From positions 120,677 to 184,676 of the forward strand of contig JAHZDZ010000003.1 of NCBI GenBank assembly GCA_019422105.1: a DNA stretch of 64,000 nt. Reading direction: 5' to 3'. This document shows, in pieces, positions 51,913 to 60,652 of this stretch (positions are counted from its first letter, which is position 1; every line of letters starts with the position of its first letter). A model generated the notes under the pieces. It was not told where the DNA came from and did not search any database. It saw only the letters and a list, made by a program, of their open reading frames with translations. This DNA comes from Bacillota bacterium (lineage in GTDB: Bacteria; Bacillota; Clostridia; Lachnospirales; Anaerotignaceae). Made by a program: the position numbers and the translations under genes.

Positions 51913-52616
51913 TTCAATTCCTCCCTGCATTCCAGTTTTTTACGGCACAATGTCAGAAGAATAAGAATAGATACCATAGCTGCTATGATAAAATTATCTT
52001 TGCCGAAAAGAATCAGGCAGGCGGCGGAGGCAGCTACGCCAATGACTGCCGGCGTATGTATTTTCTGTGAAAACCATTGGTCTAAAAAGATAACGACAAA
52101 TAGGGCGGTCATGACAAAATCAATACCCTGGGTGTTAAAATGAATAAAGGAGCCTAAAATGCCGCCCAAAGTGGCACCTAAAACCCAATAGATATGGTTC
52201 ATGAGGGTGACAAAAAACATGAACCAGCTGTGGTCAACACCCGGCGGCGGCGCAACGGTACAGTTTATTGAAAAGGATTCATCACACATGCCGAAAATCA
52301 GGTAAAATTTTTTCCAGCCTGTACCACGGTATTTTTCCAGCATAGACAGGCCGTAAAATAAATGTCTGGCGTTTACAGTCAGCGTCAGGATGAGTGCATA
52401 AAGGGGGTGGAACGCGGAAACCAGGAGACTGACTGCCACAATCTCCATTGATCCGGCAAAGATGGTCAGGCTCATCAGCATAGGATAAAGGAAGGAAAAA
52501 CCCATAGAATTCATATAAATGCCATAGGCAAGTCCAATAAAGGCAAAGCCGGCGCAGATTGGCAGAGTGTAGGGCAGCGCCGCTTTAAAGGCTTTCATTT
52601 TGATACCCATATTCAT
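51909..52616 (-). CDS. azlC: Branched-chain amino acid export subunit AzlC
   Basis: 235 residues, about six membrane segments. FKAALPYTLPICAGFAFIGLAYG, LTIFAGSMEIVAVSLL, NARHLFYGLSML, GMCDESFSI and the Asn/Arg pattern NARH are AzlC signatures. Start ATG 52616 is preceded by AGAAAGGAAA. Promoter at 52650-52677. Forms a two-gene operon with azlD. Confidence 0.93.
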   Translation of the reverse strand: MNMGIKMKAFKAALPYTLPICAGFAFIGLAYGIYMNSMGFSFLYPMLMSLTIFAGSMEIVAVSLLVSAFHPLYALILTLTVNARHLFYGLSMLEKYRGTGWKKFYLIFGMCDESFSINCTVAPPPGVDHSWFMFFVTLMNHIYWVLGATLGGILGSFIHFNTQGIDFVMTALFVVIFLDQWFSQKIHTPAVIGVAASAACLILFGKDNFIIAAMVSILILLTLCRKKLECREELK

Positions 52617-52649
52617 TTTCCTTTCTGTAAATAATTTTTCATATTCATA

Positions 52650-52677
52650 AATATAGCGGAGAATTCCGATATGTTAA
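52650..52677 (-). promoter_or_regulatory. Promoter of azlCD
   Basis: On the minus strand TTAACA (52677-52672), 16-bp spacer, TATATT (52655-52650), about 35 bp before the start codon. Confidence 0.55.
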
Positions 52678-53279
52678 TTACCCGTAAAATAATATACATT
52701 GGCTTTATTGTGATTATTGGGGCATAGAGCAATTATAAGGCATAGGCGGATAGCTTTGCAGGAGATACCGACAACCAAAGGTTTAAGATGTTTTTTCTCA
52801 AAGTTCGCCGATAATGCGGGAAAGCTGTCTAATGTATGGTTTTTTCCGTTTTTTGGCATATAGTATATCTTAAAAGCGGAGAAAAAGGCTGCTGAAAAAG
52901 TACACTTACAAGATTGATTGTTAAAGTATGCGGTGTAAGCAACCTTTTGCGCAGCAAAGGTACTGGTCACCGGCAAGAAAGCCGGACGCTGCAGGCGGCT
53001 TTTGCTCTAGGCAAAAGTGATGAACATGAAACCACAGGTATCGCGGTAGCTCCGCTGAAATTTATCATTATTATATCTTAACGTAATAAAATAGGAAAAG
53101 CAATCCTGTGAGAAAAAATGGAAATAAAAATACAAATCTGCATTTCTTCCGTATATAAAATAGCATGGAAGGATGCATACTAGATTTACTATGGACGAAT
53201 ATTCTAAAATTTGATATGATTAGTAAGGATTCAGTATAGTTGAAAAAGAATTGAAGGACAGAAAGGAAACTACTTTATT
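52678..53279. repeat. Intergenic region with dispersed repeat pieces
   Basis: The minus strand of 52942-52971 reads GGTGACCAGTACCTTTGCTG and then CGCAAAAGG; nearly the same words occur on the plus strand at 57008-57035 (GTGACCAGTACCTTTGCT, ACGCAAATG). Hairpins CCGGC/GCCGG (about 52970-52993) and CTTTTGC/GCAAAAG (about 53000-53016) follow. The rest is AT-rich and holds the promoter at 53192. No gene supported. Confidence 0.5.
53192..53220 (+). promoter_or_regulatory. Promoter of the M50-like/scpAB cluster
   Basis: TGGACG (53192-53197), 17-bp spacer, TATGAT (53215-53220), 60 bp before the gene at 53280. Confidence 0.45.
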
Positions 53280-53876
53280 ATGCGGATACTATTGATTTTA
53301 CTTCTTGGGATACCCGGAATACTGGTTGCAACAACAATACATGAATTTACACGGGCTTTGGTGTCTACAATGCTCGGAGATAAGCTGCCAAAGGAAAAGG
53401 GCAGATTGACATTGAACCCTGTGAAGCATTTTGAACCCATCGGTTTTATTTTGATGTATGCAACGGGCTTTGGCTGGGGCAAGCCGGTGGAAACCAGTGC
53501 CCTTTATTATAAGAACAGGCAAAGGGATGTTCTTTTGACAGCGGTTATGCCAACAGCTGCCAATCTTATATGCGCGGTTTTATTTGCAGTCCTTTATAGG
53601 CTTGTCGGCAGGCAAAACCAGATTGTTGCCCTTTTGCTCTCCAATGTAATACATTATAATATTACGCTGGCGGCTTACAACATTGTTCCTGTTACGCCCA
53701 TGGATGGGCTTAAGGTAATGAACAGTCTTTTGCCCGCTAATACTTACTTTAAGTATATTCAGTATGAAAAGGTAGTACAAATGCTGTTTTTGTTCCTGTT
53801 ATTCATGGGAACGACGGATATTGTTTTTGGCCCTCTCATTGGCTTATTAGAGGGAATCATTTACCATATCATTTGA
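53280..53876 (+). CDS. Site-2-protease (M50) family membrane protein with degenerate active site
   Basis: 198 residues, about four membrane segments. The layout is that of the short M50 family usually found before scpA: GIPGILVATTIHEFTRALVS, GRLTLNPVKHFEPIGFILM, GFGWGKPVETS and NIVPVTPMDGLKV. The zinc motif HExxH reads HEFTR here, so the second His ligand is missing while Glu and the downstream Asp of MDG remain. Proteolysis is therefore doubtful; it may be a pseudoprotease. It lies 24 bp before scpA and is probably co-transcribed. Confidence 0.82.
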   Translation: MRILLILLLGIPGILVATTIHEFTRALVSTMLGDKLPKEKGRLTLNPVKHFEPIGFILMYATGFGWGKPVETSALYYKNRQRDVLLTAVMPTAANLICAVLFAVLYRLVGRQNQIVALLLSNVIHYNITLAAYNIVPVTPMDGLKVMNSLLPANTYFKYIQYEKVVQMLFLFLLFMGTTDIVFGPLIGLLEGIIYHII

Positions 53877-53900
53877 CAAAAATGCAAAGAGGGATGCGGT

Positions 53901-54686
53901 GTGCAGGATATAACAGTAAAACTTGAGGCATTTGAAGGGCCTTTGGATTTGCTTTACCATTTGATAGAAAAAAACGAGATAGATATTTATGATATTCCCA
54001 TATCCATGATAACAGAGCAGTACCTTGCCTATTTGCAGGAGGCAAAGGAAAGGGATATGGAGAATATGAGCGAATTTCTTTTGATGGCGGCTACCCTGCT
54101 GGAAATCAAATCGAGGATGCTTCTGCCGAATCCGAAAAAGGAAGAGGAGGAGGAAAAGGATCCCAGGGATGAGCTTGTTACAAGGCTTATTGAATATAAA
54201 AGATTCAAGGAAGTGACGGGCGAGTTTAAGCTTCGGCAGGAAAAAGCTGCCTTGATACTTTATAAGGAGGCTGATGATACTTTCCGGCTGTTCCGGGAGG
54301 AGGAAGAGGAAAGCCTGGAGGAATATCTGGACGGCATTACCATTGATGATATTTTCAGGGCATTTGAGGACGTTATGAAGCGCAGGGAAGGAAAGATTGA
54401 TAAAATAAGAAGCGGATTCCGTGAGGTATCCAGGGATTTATATACCATTGATGAAAAAATAAGCTATATCAGCGATTTGCTGATTTTAAACCCTAAGGTG
54501 CGTTTCAGCTCAATTTTCAGAAGCGATTCCAGAAAAATGGAGGTGGTTGTCACCTTTCTGGCGCTTTTGGAGCTGATTAAGATGAAGCGGGTAAAGATAG
54601 CGCAGGATAAAAATTTTGATGAAATTACAATAATGAACAGTGGATGTGAAACGAATGAAGCTATCAGAGCTGGAAGCTATAATTGA
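53901..54686 (+). CDS. scpA: Segregation and condensation protein A
   Basis: 261 residues from GTG 53901 (AGAGGGA upstream). Kleisin subunit bridging SMC heads. VKLEAFEGPLDLLYHLIEKN (N-terminal signature), YDIPISMITEQYLAYL, LLMAATLLEIKSRMLLP, and a C-terminal winged helix (VVTFLALLELIKMKRVKIAQ) are typical. The last 30 nt overlap scpB. Partner smc is at 42107. Confidence 0.95.
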   Translation: MQDITVKLEAFEGPLDLLYHLIEKNEIDIYDIPISMITEQYLAYLQEAKERDMENMSEFLLMAATLLEIKSRMLLPNPKKEEEEEKDPRDELVTRLIEYKRFKEVTGEFKLRQEKAALILYKEADDTFRLFREEEEESLEEYLDGITIDDIFRAFEDVMKRREGKIDKIRSGFREVSRDLYTIDEKISYISDLLILNPKVRFSSIFRSDSRKMEVVVTFLALLELIKMKRVKIAQDKNFDEITIMNSGCETNEAIRAGSYN

Positions 54687-55194
54687 GTCCATACTTTTTA
54701 TTTCCGGGGAGGCGGTGCCGCTTGGCGTTATTGCCCAGACCATCCATATGGATAAGGCGACGACAAAGGCAATCATTCAGACACTGGCTGACAGGTATCA
54801 GCAGGAAAAGCGTGGGATACAGGTAGTGGAGATAGACGGCGCTTATCAGATGTGCACGGCACCGCAGTGTTTTGAATTTATACGGAATATGTATAAAAGC
54901 CCGGTCAAACAAGGACTGAGCCAGTCTCTTCTGGAAACTTTGGCAATCATTGCCTACAAACAGCCCATTACAAAGGGGCAGATTGAGGAAATCAGAGGCG
55001 TAAATGCCGATCATGCTGTCAATAAGCTGGTAGAGAAAAGACTGGTCTGTGAGGTTGGGCGTATGGATACGCCGGGTAAGCCCATTTTGTTTGGTACAAC
55101 AAAAGAATTTCTAAGATATTTTGGATTTAAAAGCACGAAGGATTTGCCGCCTTTGGAGGCGGAGGCGGTTTTGGAGACAAAGGCTGAGAATTGA
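54655..55194 (+). CDS. scpB: Segregation and condensation protein B
   Basis: 179 residues from ATG 54655 (GTG 54640 also possible). Two winged-helix domains: LSELEAIIESILFISGEAVP at the start, then YQMCTAPQCFEFI and QSLLETLAIIAYKQPITKGQ and GVNADHAVNKLVEKRLV. LYGTT-like FGTTKEFLRYFGF at the end. It binds ScpA to complete condensin. The overlap with scpA implies coupled translation. Confidence 0.94.
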   Translation: MKLSELEAIIESILFISGEAVPLGVIAQTIHMDKATTKAIIQTLADRYQQEKRGIQVVEIDGAYQMCTAPQCFEFIRNMYKSPVKQGLSQSLLETLAIIAYKQPITKGQIEEIRGVNADHAVNKLVEKRLVCEVGRMDTPGKPILFGTTKEFLRYFGFKSTKDLPPLEAEAVLETKAEN

Positions 55195-55511
55195 TTCAAA
55201 AAAATCAAAGCCTCGAGGATTTAACCGAATACGACTGCAAGGGTCGTACCCCTGTTTATAACGGAAAACTGTATTTTCCTTAAATAATTTTTTGCTTCCC
55301 TTCGCTTTTTTCAAAAAGGGAGTGGGTTTGTGTGAAGCACAATGGCAAGGTAGTTTTTCGAAAGTCTGAAAGTCTTATTTATTAAAGTCTTATTTAGTAA
55401 GGTATAAGGCTTTCTTTTTTTGGAACATTGTTCCTGCTGTCCATTTGATACATATTCAGACAAAAAAGGCAAAAGATAAAGAAAAACAATGGATGAAGGA
55501 GCAGACAGAAA
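55195..55511. other. Intergenic stretch with terminator
   Basis: The scpB-side terminator (55384-55422) is preceded by a short direct repeat, AAAGTCTTATTTA twice (about 55367 and 55384). Nothing else is recognised. Confidence 0.5.
55384..55422 (+). terminator. Rho-independent terminator after scpB
   Basis: Stem AAAGTCTTAT with ATAAGGCTTT (one mismatch), then T7. Confidence 0.75.
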
Positions 55512-56687
55512 ATGAAAAAATGGTTAACCGTTTTTATGATATTATCTTTAATGGCACCAAATACCGTATTTGCAGAGGAAATTCAGAAGCCAAAGGCCGA
55601 TGCACAGGGGGCGGTGCTGATGGATTTTGAGACAGGCAGAGTGCTCTGGGGGAAAAATGAAAAAGAGCCTATGGCAATGGCCAGCACAACAAAAATTATG
55701 ACCTGTATACTGGCACTGGAAAGCGGTAGGCTCGATGAGACAGTCACTGCGACCAAAAATGCTGCTATTGCCCCAAAAACCCGTATGGGATTGCAGACAG
55801 GAGAGGAGCACAGGCTGGGGGACTTACTGTATCCCCTCATGCTGATGTCTGCCAATGATTCCGCTGTGGCAATCGCGGAGCATTTGGGCGGAAGTGTGGA
55901 AGGTTTCTGTGAAATGATGAATGAGAAGGCGAAGGAAATCGGCTGTGAGGATACGGTGTTTGAAACACCGAACGGACTGGACAAGGGGGAGCACCATTCC
56001 ACTGCCTATGATATGGCCCTTATCACACGCTATGCCATGAGTAACGAGAAATTTGTGGAGATCATTAATACAAAAAGCATATCCATTCCAACACAGGCGG
56101 GCTCTGATGAAAAAAGATATGATCTTGTCAATAAAAACAGGCTTCTCAATGAGTATGAGGGCGCAATGGGTGTAAAAACGGGTTTTACCGGAAAAGCGGG
56201 GCAGTGCTTTGTGGGTGCGGCGCAAAGAGACGGCAGAATATTGATTTCCGTGGTATTGGCAAGCGGCTGGGGGACAAAGGGCAAGGAGCAGAAATGGCGC
56301 GACACAAGGTCTATTCTCGATTATGGTTTTGCCAATTATCAGTATGACGAAATTTTAAACGGCGGGGAAAAAGTGAGAGAGCTTCCCGTCACCTTTTCCA
56401 GAGAGGGCAGTGTTTCACTATGCTATGAGGACAGTCTGCGGGCGATGCTTAGAAGTGATGAAAGAAACAGTCTCAGATATGAAATCAGCCTTCCCGATAC
56501 TTTGGAAGCCCCTGTGGAGAAGGGACAGAGCGTAGGAGAGGTAAAAATATATACAGACGGAGGAGAGCTTGTGGGGCAGAGCAAAATTATTGCGGAGGAA
56601 AATGTTTTGCGCCATGATTTTAAAACTTCTTTGAAAAAAATAATTGACGGCTGGCTGCGTATGGGCGGAAGCTCTGTTTTTGAGTAA
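55512..56687 (+). CDS. dacF: D-alanyl-D-alanine carboxypeptidase (DacF type, second copy)
   Basis: 391 residues from ATG 55512 (AAGGAG upstream). Signal peptide to VFA (residue 21), MASTTKIMTCILAL (SxxK), MSANDSAVAIAEHLGGSVEG (SxN), GVKTGFTGKAGQCF (KTG), and a C-terminal beta domain with a final helix (LKKIIDGWLRMG). It follows scpAB, the usual position of the sporulation-linked dacF/dacB in Clostridia. Clearly diverged from the copy at 49151, so not a recent duplication. Confidence 0.93.
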   Translation: MKKWLTVFMILSLMAPNTVFAEEIQKPKADAQGAVLMDFETGRVLWGKNEKEPMAMASTTKIMTCILALESGRLDETVTATKNAAIAPKTRMGLQTGEEHRLGDLLYPLMLMSANDSAVAIAEHLGGSVEGFCEMMNEKAKEIGCEDTVFETPNGLDKGEHHSTAYDMALITRYAMSNEKFVEIINTKSISIPTQAGSDEKRYDLVNKNRLLNEYEGAMGVKTGFTGKAGQCFVGAAQRDGRILISVVLASGWGTKGKEQKWRDTRSILDYGFANYQYDEILNGGEKVRELPVTFSREGSVSLCYEDSLRAMLRSDERNSLRYEISLPDTLEAPVEKGQSVGEVKIYTDGGELVGQSKIIAEENVLRHDFKTSLKKIIDGWLRMGGSSVFE

Positions 56688-57259
56688 TAAACCTGACAGG
56701 GAGCGTACATGTTTTCAGATGCCCCATGACATTTATGGTCTTATAAACAGAAATATTTTTAATGGGCGGAAAAATTTATCATTTATGGAGACTTGTCCGG
56801 ATAGTTATGGTATACTGTCGCAGAATGCGGAGAAAAGTATATCACTTTTATGGAATAATTAATTTTTTTGGGGGAAATTTGGATGGTTGGCGGCTGAGTG
56901 CAACGGAATATTAATCAACGTAATAAAGGACAAAGCCATGCTCTCCGCTATTATCCTATACGAACGATAAATTTCAGAGATGAACCTCGAAACCAATGGC
57001 TTTATAGTGACCAGTACCTTTGCTACGCAAATGACGGCTTATGCTCTTCATCTAAACAAGCCAGCTTGTACGGTGTACTTCTTAAAAAAAGCCGAGAAAG
57101 AAGCAGTCTGACTGCTTTGCTGGCAGGAAATGCTTCTTCGAGGGATTCGAGAAGCAACGCGAGTTTTACGAGTAACTCTGCGTGAATTTATGCTATACTA
57201 TTATAGAATGACCGTTTTGGAATGGACAGCCTTTACCAGGATTTTAGGGAGGAAGAAAA
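56688..57259. repeat. Repeat-rich intergenic region before rluB
   Basis: The plus strand at 57008-57035 shares GTGACCAGTACCTTTGCT with the minus strand at 52942-52971, and 57132-57202 is copy B of the repeat at 28671. The frames at 56644, 56898 and 57130 are repeat-derived and not called. Confidence 0.5.
57132..57202 (+). repeat. Dispersed repeat, copy B, carrying the rluB promoter
   Basis: GCTTCTTCGAGGGATTCG, AGAAGCAACGCGAG, AACTCTGCGTGAATTTAT, then TGCTATACT (extended -10, 57191-57199). Hairpins GCTTCT/AGAAGC and CGCGAGTT/AACTCTGCG are visible. The -10 lies about 60 bp before rluB with no -35 element, so the repeat may supply the rluB promoter. Confidence 0.6.
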
Positions 57260-57973
57260 ATGGAAGTAAGATTGCAGAAATATTTGGCGGACGCAGGTAT
57301 CGCATCCAGAAGAAAGGCAGAGGAACTGATTCTTCAGGGCAGGGTTGAGGTGAATGGCAAAACAGTAAGGGAGCTTGGAACAAAAATTGACGATAAAAAG
57401 GATACGGTATCCTTTAACGGAAAAGAGATTAAGACAGATCAGAAGCTTGTCTATATTATGCTTTATAAGCCTGAGGGCTATGTGACGACGGTAAAGGATC
57501 AGTTTGACAGGCCGACGGTAATGGATTTGATCAAAAATGTGGAGGAGCGGGTGTTTCCGATCGGAAGACTTGATTATGATACCTCCGGCCTTCTTCTTCT
57601 GACAAATGACGGTAAGCTGACCTTTAAGCTGACCCACCCAAAGCATGAAGTGGAAAAAACCTATTTGGCGAAGGTATACGGCGTACCGGATCAAAATGAT
57701 ATGAACCAGCTTAGGAGAGGTGTGATGATAGACGGCAAAAAGACCGAGCCGGCAAAGGCAAGACTTGTCAGTACCAGTGATAAGTATGCCAATGTGGAAA
57801 TTATCATACATGAGGGAAAAAACAGACAGGTCAGAAAAATGTTTGACGCTGTCAGGCATCCTGTTTCCCAGCTGAGAAGAGAGGCAACGGGAAGTCTTTC
57901 TCTGGGCAATATGAAAAAAGGAGAATGGCGGTATTTGACGGAGAAGGAAGTCAGATATTTGAAATCCCTTTAA
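57260..57973 (+). CDS. rluB: 23S rRNA pseudouridine synthase (RluB/RsuA family)
   Basis: 237 residues. N-terminal S4 domain (VRLQKYLADAGIASRRKAEE), then the catalytic RsuA-type domain: IMLYKPEGYVTT, VGRLDYDTSGLLLLTNDG-like FPIGRLDYDTSGLLLLTND with the catalytic Asp, HPKHEVEKTYLAKV, and HEGKNRQVRKMFDAV. It isomerises a uridine in 23S rRNA (RluB by usual clostridial annotation; RsuA-type 16S specificity cannot be excluded). GGAAG ribosome site. Confidence 0.93.
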   Translation: MEVRLQKYLADAGIASRRKAEELILQGRVEVNGKTVRELGTKIDDKKDTVSFNGKEIKTDQKLVYIMLYKPEGYVTTVKDQFDRPTVMDLIKNVEERVFPIGRLDYDTSGLLLLTNDGKLTFKLTHPKHEVEKTYLAKVYGVPDQNDMNQLRRGVMIDGKKTEPAKARLVSTSDKYANVEIIIHEGKNRQVRKMFDAVRHPVSQLRREATGSLSLGNMKKGEWRYLTEKEVRYLKSL

Positions 57974-57991
57974 TAATAACAGGGGGGCTCT

Positions 57992-58226
57992 GCCTGTCTG
58001 AGAGTGTCAACAAAGTCGCTACTCTATCAAATTCATGGCGCTAGCCATGAATTTGATTACATATGGACGAAATACCGATTTGCTTGCACAAGGGCTTTCA
58101 GCCCCTGCAAATCTGTATTTCCACACGTAGGCGGAAGTGAATTCCGCCTACGCGATTTCAGTTCGAGGACTCTGTCCTTGAGCTCTTATCGCGCAAAATT
58201 TACTTTGTATACAGTCTGAGGCAGGC
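57992..58226. mobile_element. MITE-like element with terminal inverted repeats and nested hairpins
   Basis: 25-bp ends pair at 20 of 25 positions: GCCTGTCTGAGAGTGTCAAC... (57992-58016) and the complement of 58202-58226 (GCCTGCCTCAGACTGTATAC...). Inside lie four hairpins: ATCAAATTCATGGC/GCCATGAATTTGAT (14-bp, perfect), GATTTGC/GCAAATC enclosing GGGCT/AGCCC, GTAGGCGGAA/TTCCGCCTAC (10-bp, perfect), and AGGAC/GTCCT. No reading frame. No target duplication was identified with confidence. A folded RNA or REP-type cluster is an alternative. Confidence 0.6.
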
Positions 58227-58259
58227 TTTGCCCGCCCTTTTTTGAGAGGATAGGCAGAT

Positions 58260-58532
58260 ATGAATGAGAAAGTGTATTTTTTCAGGGCCGTCATAAAAAA
58301 GGTTCCTGATATAGACGGAGCATATATTGAGTTCCCCTACGATGTGAGAGAGGAATTTGGACGAGGCAGGGTCAGGGTACATGCCACCTTTGACGGAGCA
58401 GACTATGACGGCAGCCTGGTGCGCATGAAAACGCCGGGGCACATTATAGGTATTAGAAAGGACATCAGAAAAAAGATAGGAAAGGAAGCGGGAGATGAAA
58501 TAGAGGTGACCATTCGGGAAAGAAAGCAGTAA
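58260..58532 (+). CDS. DUF1905 family protein
   Basis: 90 residues: VYFFRAVIKKVPDIDGAYIE, FPYDVREEFGRGRVRVHATF, DYDGSLVRMKTPGHIIGIRK, then IRKKIGKEAGDEIEVTIRER. This is the short beta-barrel DUF1905 (YdeI-like) pattern. Function unknown. A purine-rich GAGAGGATAGG precedes the start. Monocistronic between the MITE-like element and a terminator (58684). Confidence 0.85.
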   Translation: MNEKVYFFRAVIKKVPDIDGAYIEFPYDVREEFGRGRVRVHATFDGADYDGSLVRMKTPGHIIGIRKDIRKKIGKEAGDEIEVTIRERKQ

Positions 58533-58683
58533 AGGCTCTGAAGGATGAAATACGGATGGTTTTTTGTTATATCTATATATGGGGAATCATGTAAATTGTA
58601 CTGTGTGCTTTTCAGGGATTGCAGACACAGGCGATTTGTTTTCCGGAGTTTTGCAGTAATGCAAAGCGGAATAATTTATAAAC

Positions 58684-58716
58684 AGGCTGTCTGTCAAAGC
58701 AAACAGCCTATTTTTT
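58684..58716 (+). terminator. Rho-independent terminator
   Basis: Stem AGGCTGT with ACAGCCT (58684-58690 / 58703-58709), then T6. Confidence 0.8.
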
Positions 58717-58718
58717 AA

Positions 58719-58747
58719 TTGCAAGGGCCGGGGGGTTGATATATAAT
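58719..58747 (+). promoter_or_regulatory. Promoter of the phosphatase operon
   Basis: TTGCAA (58719-58724), 17-bp spacer, TATAAT (58742-58747), overlapping the preceding terminator tail. Drives the run of genes 58782-64000. Confidence 0.6.
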
Positions 58748-58781
58748 GTATACTTGAAGTAATAAGGAGTGGAGCGAAAAA

Positions 58782-59426
58782 ATGACAAGACTTTATTTGG
58801 TACGCCATGGGGAAACCCTCTGGAACAGCTCAGGTAAATATCAGGGCGTTACGGATATTCCTTTGTCGGAGGAGGGGCACAGACAGGCTGATGTGCTTGC
58901 CGAGCGATTTGTGAAGCTTGATTTGGATAAAATTTATTCGTCGCCGTTAAGTCGTGCCTATGACACTGCAAAACGTGTGGCGGACAAAAAGAATATAGAT
59001 GTAATCAGCGACTGGCATTTCCGTGAAATTAATTTTGGGGAATGGGAGGGGCATACCGTGCCGGAATTAAAGGAAAAATACGGCAGGCCCTATTTGGATT
59101 TCCTGGATAATCCCTATGAGATGCCCTTCCCCGGAGACGGTGCTTTGAAAACAGTCCAAAAGAGAGTGGAGGAAGGAATGGAGAGCATCCTTGGAGAAAA
59201 TGAGGACAAAAATATCATGATTGTCTCTCATGGAGGAATTGTCAGGCTCTCTATTATGTCGCTGATGGAGCTGGACGGCTCTTTTTACAGAAAGCTTTGG
59301 ATTGACAATACAGGCATTACCAGAATTGATTTGAAAGAGGGCAGAAGAATTTTAGTCTCCCTAAATGACAGTGCTCACAGGAAAATGGATGAAAATCAGG
59401 TGAAAAGATGGGTAAATTACTTGTAA
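58782..59426 (+). CDS. Histidine phosphatase family protein (phosphoglycerate-mutase-like)
   Basis: 214 residues. RLYLVRHGETLWN with the phospho-His, GVTDIPLSEEG, YSSPLSRAYDTAK, FREINFGEWEGHTVPEL and MIVSHGGIVRLS with the second His. The fold includes phosphoglycerate mutase, alpha-ribazole phosphatase (CobC) and general phosphatases; no cobalamin genes are near, so the substrate is open. AAGGAG-like AATAAGGAGTGG upstream. The next gene overlaps by 19 nt. Confidence 0.9.
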   Translation: MTRLYLVRHGETLWNSSGKYQGVTDIPLSEEGHRQADVLAERFVKLDLDKIYSSPLSRAYDTAKRVADKKNIDVISDWHFREINFGEWEGHTVPELKEKYGRPYLDFLDNPYEMPFPGDGALKTVQKRVEEGMESILGENEDKNIMIVSHGGIVRLSIMSLMELDGSFYRKLWIDNTGITRIDLKEGRRILVSLNDSAHRKMDENQVKRWVNYL

Positions 59427-60646
59427 TCGGCGGCGGCGCGGCCGGAATGATGGCTGCAGGACAGGCGGCCATGAGAGGGCATCAGGTGCACCTCTTTGAG
59501 AAAAACAACAGGCTTGGCAAAAAAATTTATATCACGGGAAAAGGCCGCTGCAATCTGACTAACGCGGGCGATATTGATATCTGTTTGGAGAATATTCCGG
59601 GGAATCCCTATTTTATGTACAGCGCCCTGTATCATTTGGACAGCGCAAAAACCATGGAATTTTTTCACGCCCTTGGACTTGAGACAAAGGTGGAGAGGGG
59701 AATGCGGGTATTTCCCGTATCGGATCAGGCGAAGGATGTAGTGGAGGCATTAGAACGGTTTGTGAGAAACAGCGGCGTCAAGGTACATTTGAATGCCAAC
59801 GTGGATAAAATATTGTATCAGAATGGCAAAGTAACCGGAATAGAGCTGTCAGGCGGGGAGACAATTTCGGCGGATGCTGTTTTAGTGACAACAGGAGGCT
59901 TGTCCTATCCGGGAACAGGCTCGACAGGGGACGGTTACCGTTTTGCTAAGGAAGCGGGACACCGGATTACGAAGCTCTATCCCTCACTGGTCCCTCTCAA
60001 AGCAAAGGAAAAATGGTGCGGGGACGTCATGGGTCTCAGCCTTCGAAATATTGCGGTTGTGATGAAGGATAAAAAGGGGAAAATACTCTATAAGGATTTT
60101 GGGGAAATGCTCTTTACCCATTACGGCGTTTCCGGTCCCATCATTTTAAGCGCCAGCAGGCATCTCCTGGGAAAGCTGGAGGAGGGATGTACTCTGGTGA
60201 TTGATTTGAAGCCGGCGCTGGACGAAAAAACGCTGGATACCAGAATACTGCGGGATTTTGAAAAGTTTGCAAACAAATGCTACAAAAACGCTCTGGACGA
60301 GCTTCTGCCCAAAAAGCTGATACCTGTTATCATAGAGCTGTCACAAATAGACGGTGAAAAGAAGGTGCATGATATTACAAAAGAGGAAAGGCGGCGGCTG
60401 ACAGGGCTATTGAAAGCGCTGACATTGACGATAACAGGGACAACGGGATACAATGAGGCTGTTGTGACAAGCGGCGGCGTGGATGTGGATGAAATCAATC
60501 CCTCCACCATGGAGTCAAAGCTTGTGAGCGGACTTTATTTTGCCGGAGAGGTTTTGGATGTGGACGGATACACAGGAGGCTTCAATTTGCAGATTGCTTT
60601 TTCAACGGGCTATACGGCGGGAATCCATGTGTTTGAGGAAGAATAA
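59408..60646 (+). CDS. HI0933-type FAD-dependent oxidoreductase
   Basis: 412 residues. KLLVIGGGAAGMMAAGQA (FAD site), LGKKIYITGKGRCNLTN, GLSYPGTGSTGDGYRFA, TGTTGYNEAVVTSGGVD and GLYFAGEVLDVDGYTGGFNLQ define the HI0933/YhiN flavoprotein family (also labelled BaiN or RdsA-like). Physiological substrate uncertain. Start ATG overlaps the preceding gene, and the family is often near cmk-ispH-rpsA in Clostridia, as here. Confidence 0.93.
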   Translation: MGKLLVIGGGAAGMMAAGQAAMRGHQVHLFEKNNRLGKKIYITGKGRCNLTNAGDIDICLENIPGNPYFMYSALYHLDSAKTMEFFHALGLETKVERGMRVFPVSDQAKDVVEALERFVRNSGVKVHLNANVDKILYQNGKVTGIELSGGETISADAVLVTTGGLSYPGTGSTGDGYRFAKEAGHRITKLYPSLVPLKAKEKWCGDVMGLSLRNIAVVMKDKKGKILYKDFGEMLFTHYGVSGPIILSASRHLLGKLEEGCTLVIDLKPALDEKTLDTRILRDFEKFANKCYKNALDELLPKKLIPVIIELSQIDGEKKVHDITKEERRRLTGLLKALTLTITGTTGYNEAVVTSGGVDVDEINPSTMESKLVSGLYFAGEVLDVDGYTGGFNLQIAFSTGYTAGIHVFEEE

Positions 60647-60652
60647 AAGGGG

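Noticed and set aside
56644..57348. ORFs between dacF and rluB
   Set aside because: Derived from dispersed repeats; no ribosome sites.
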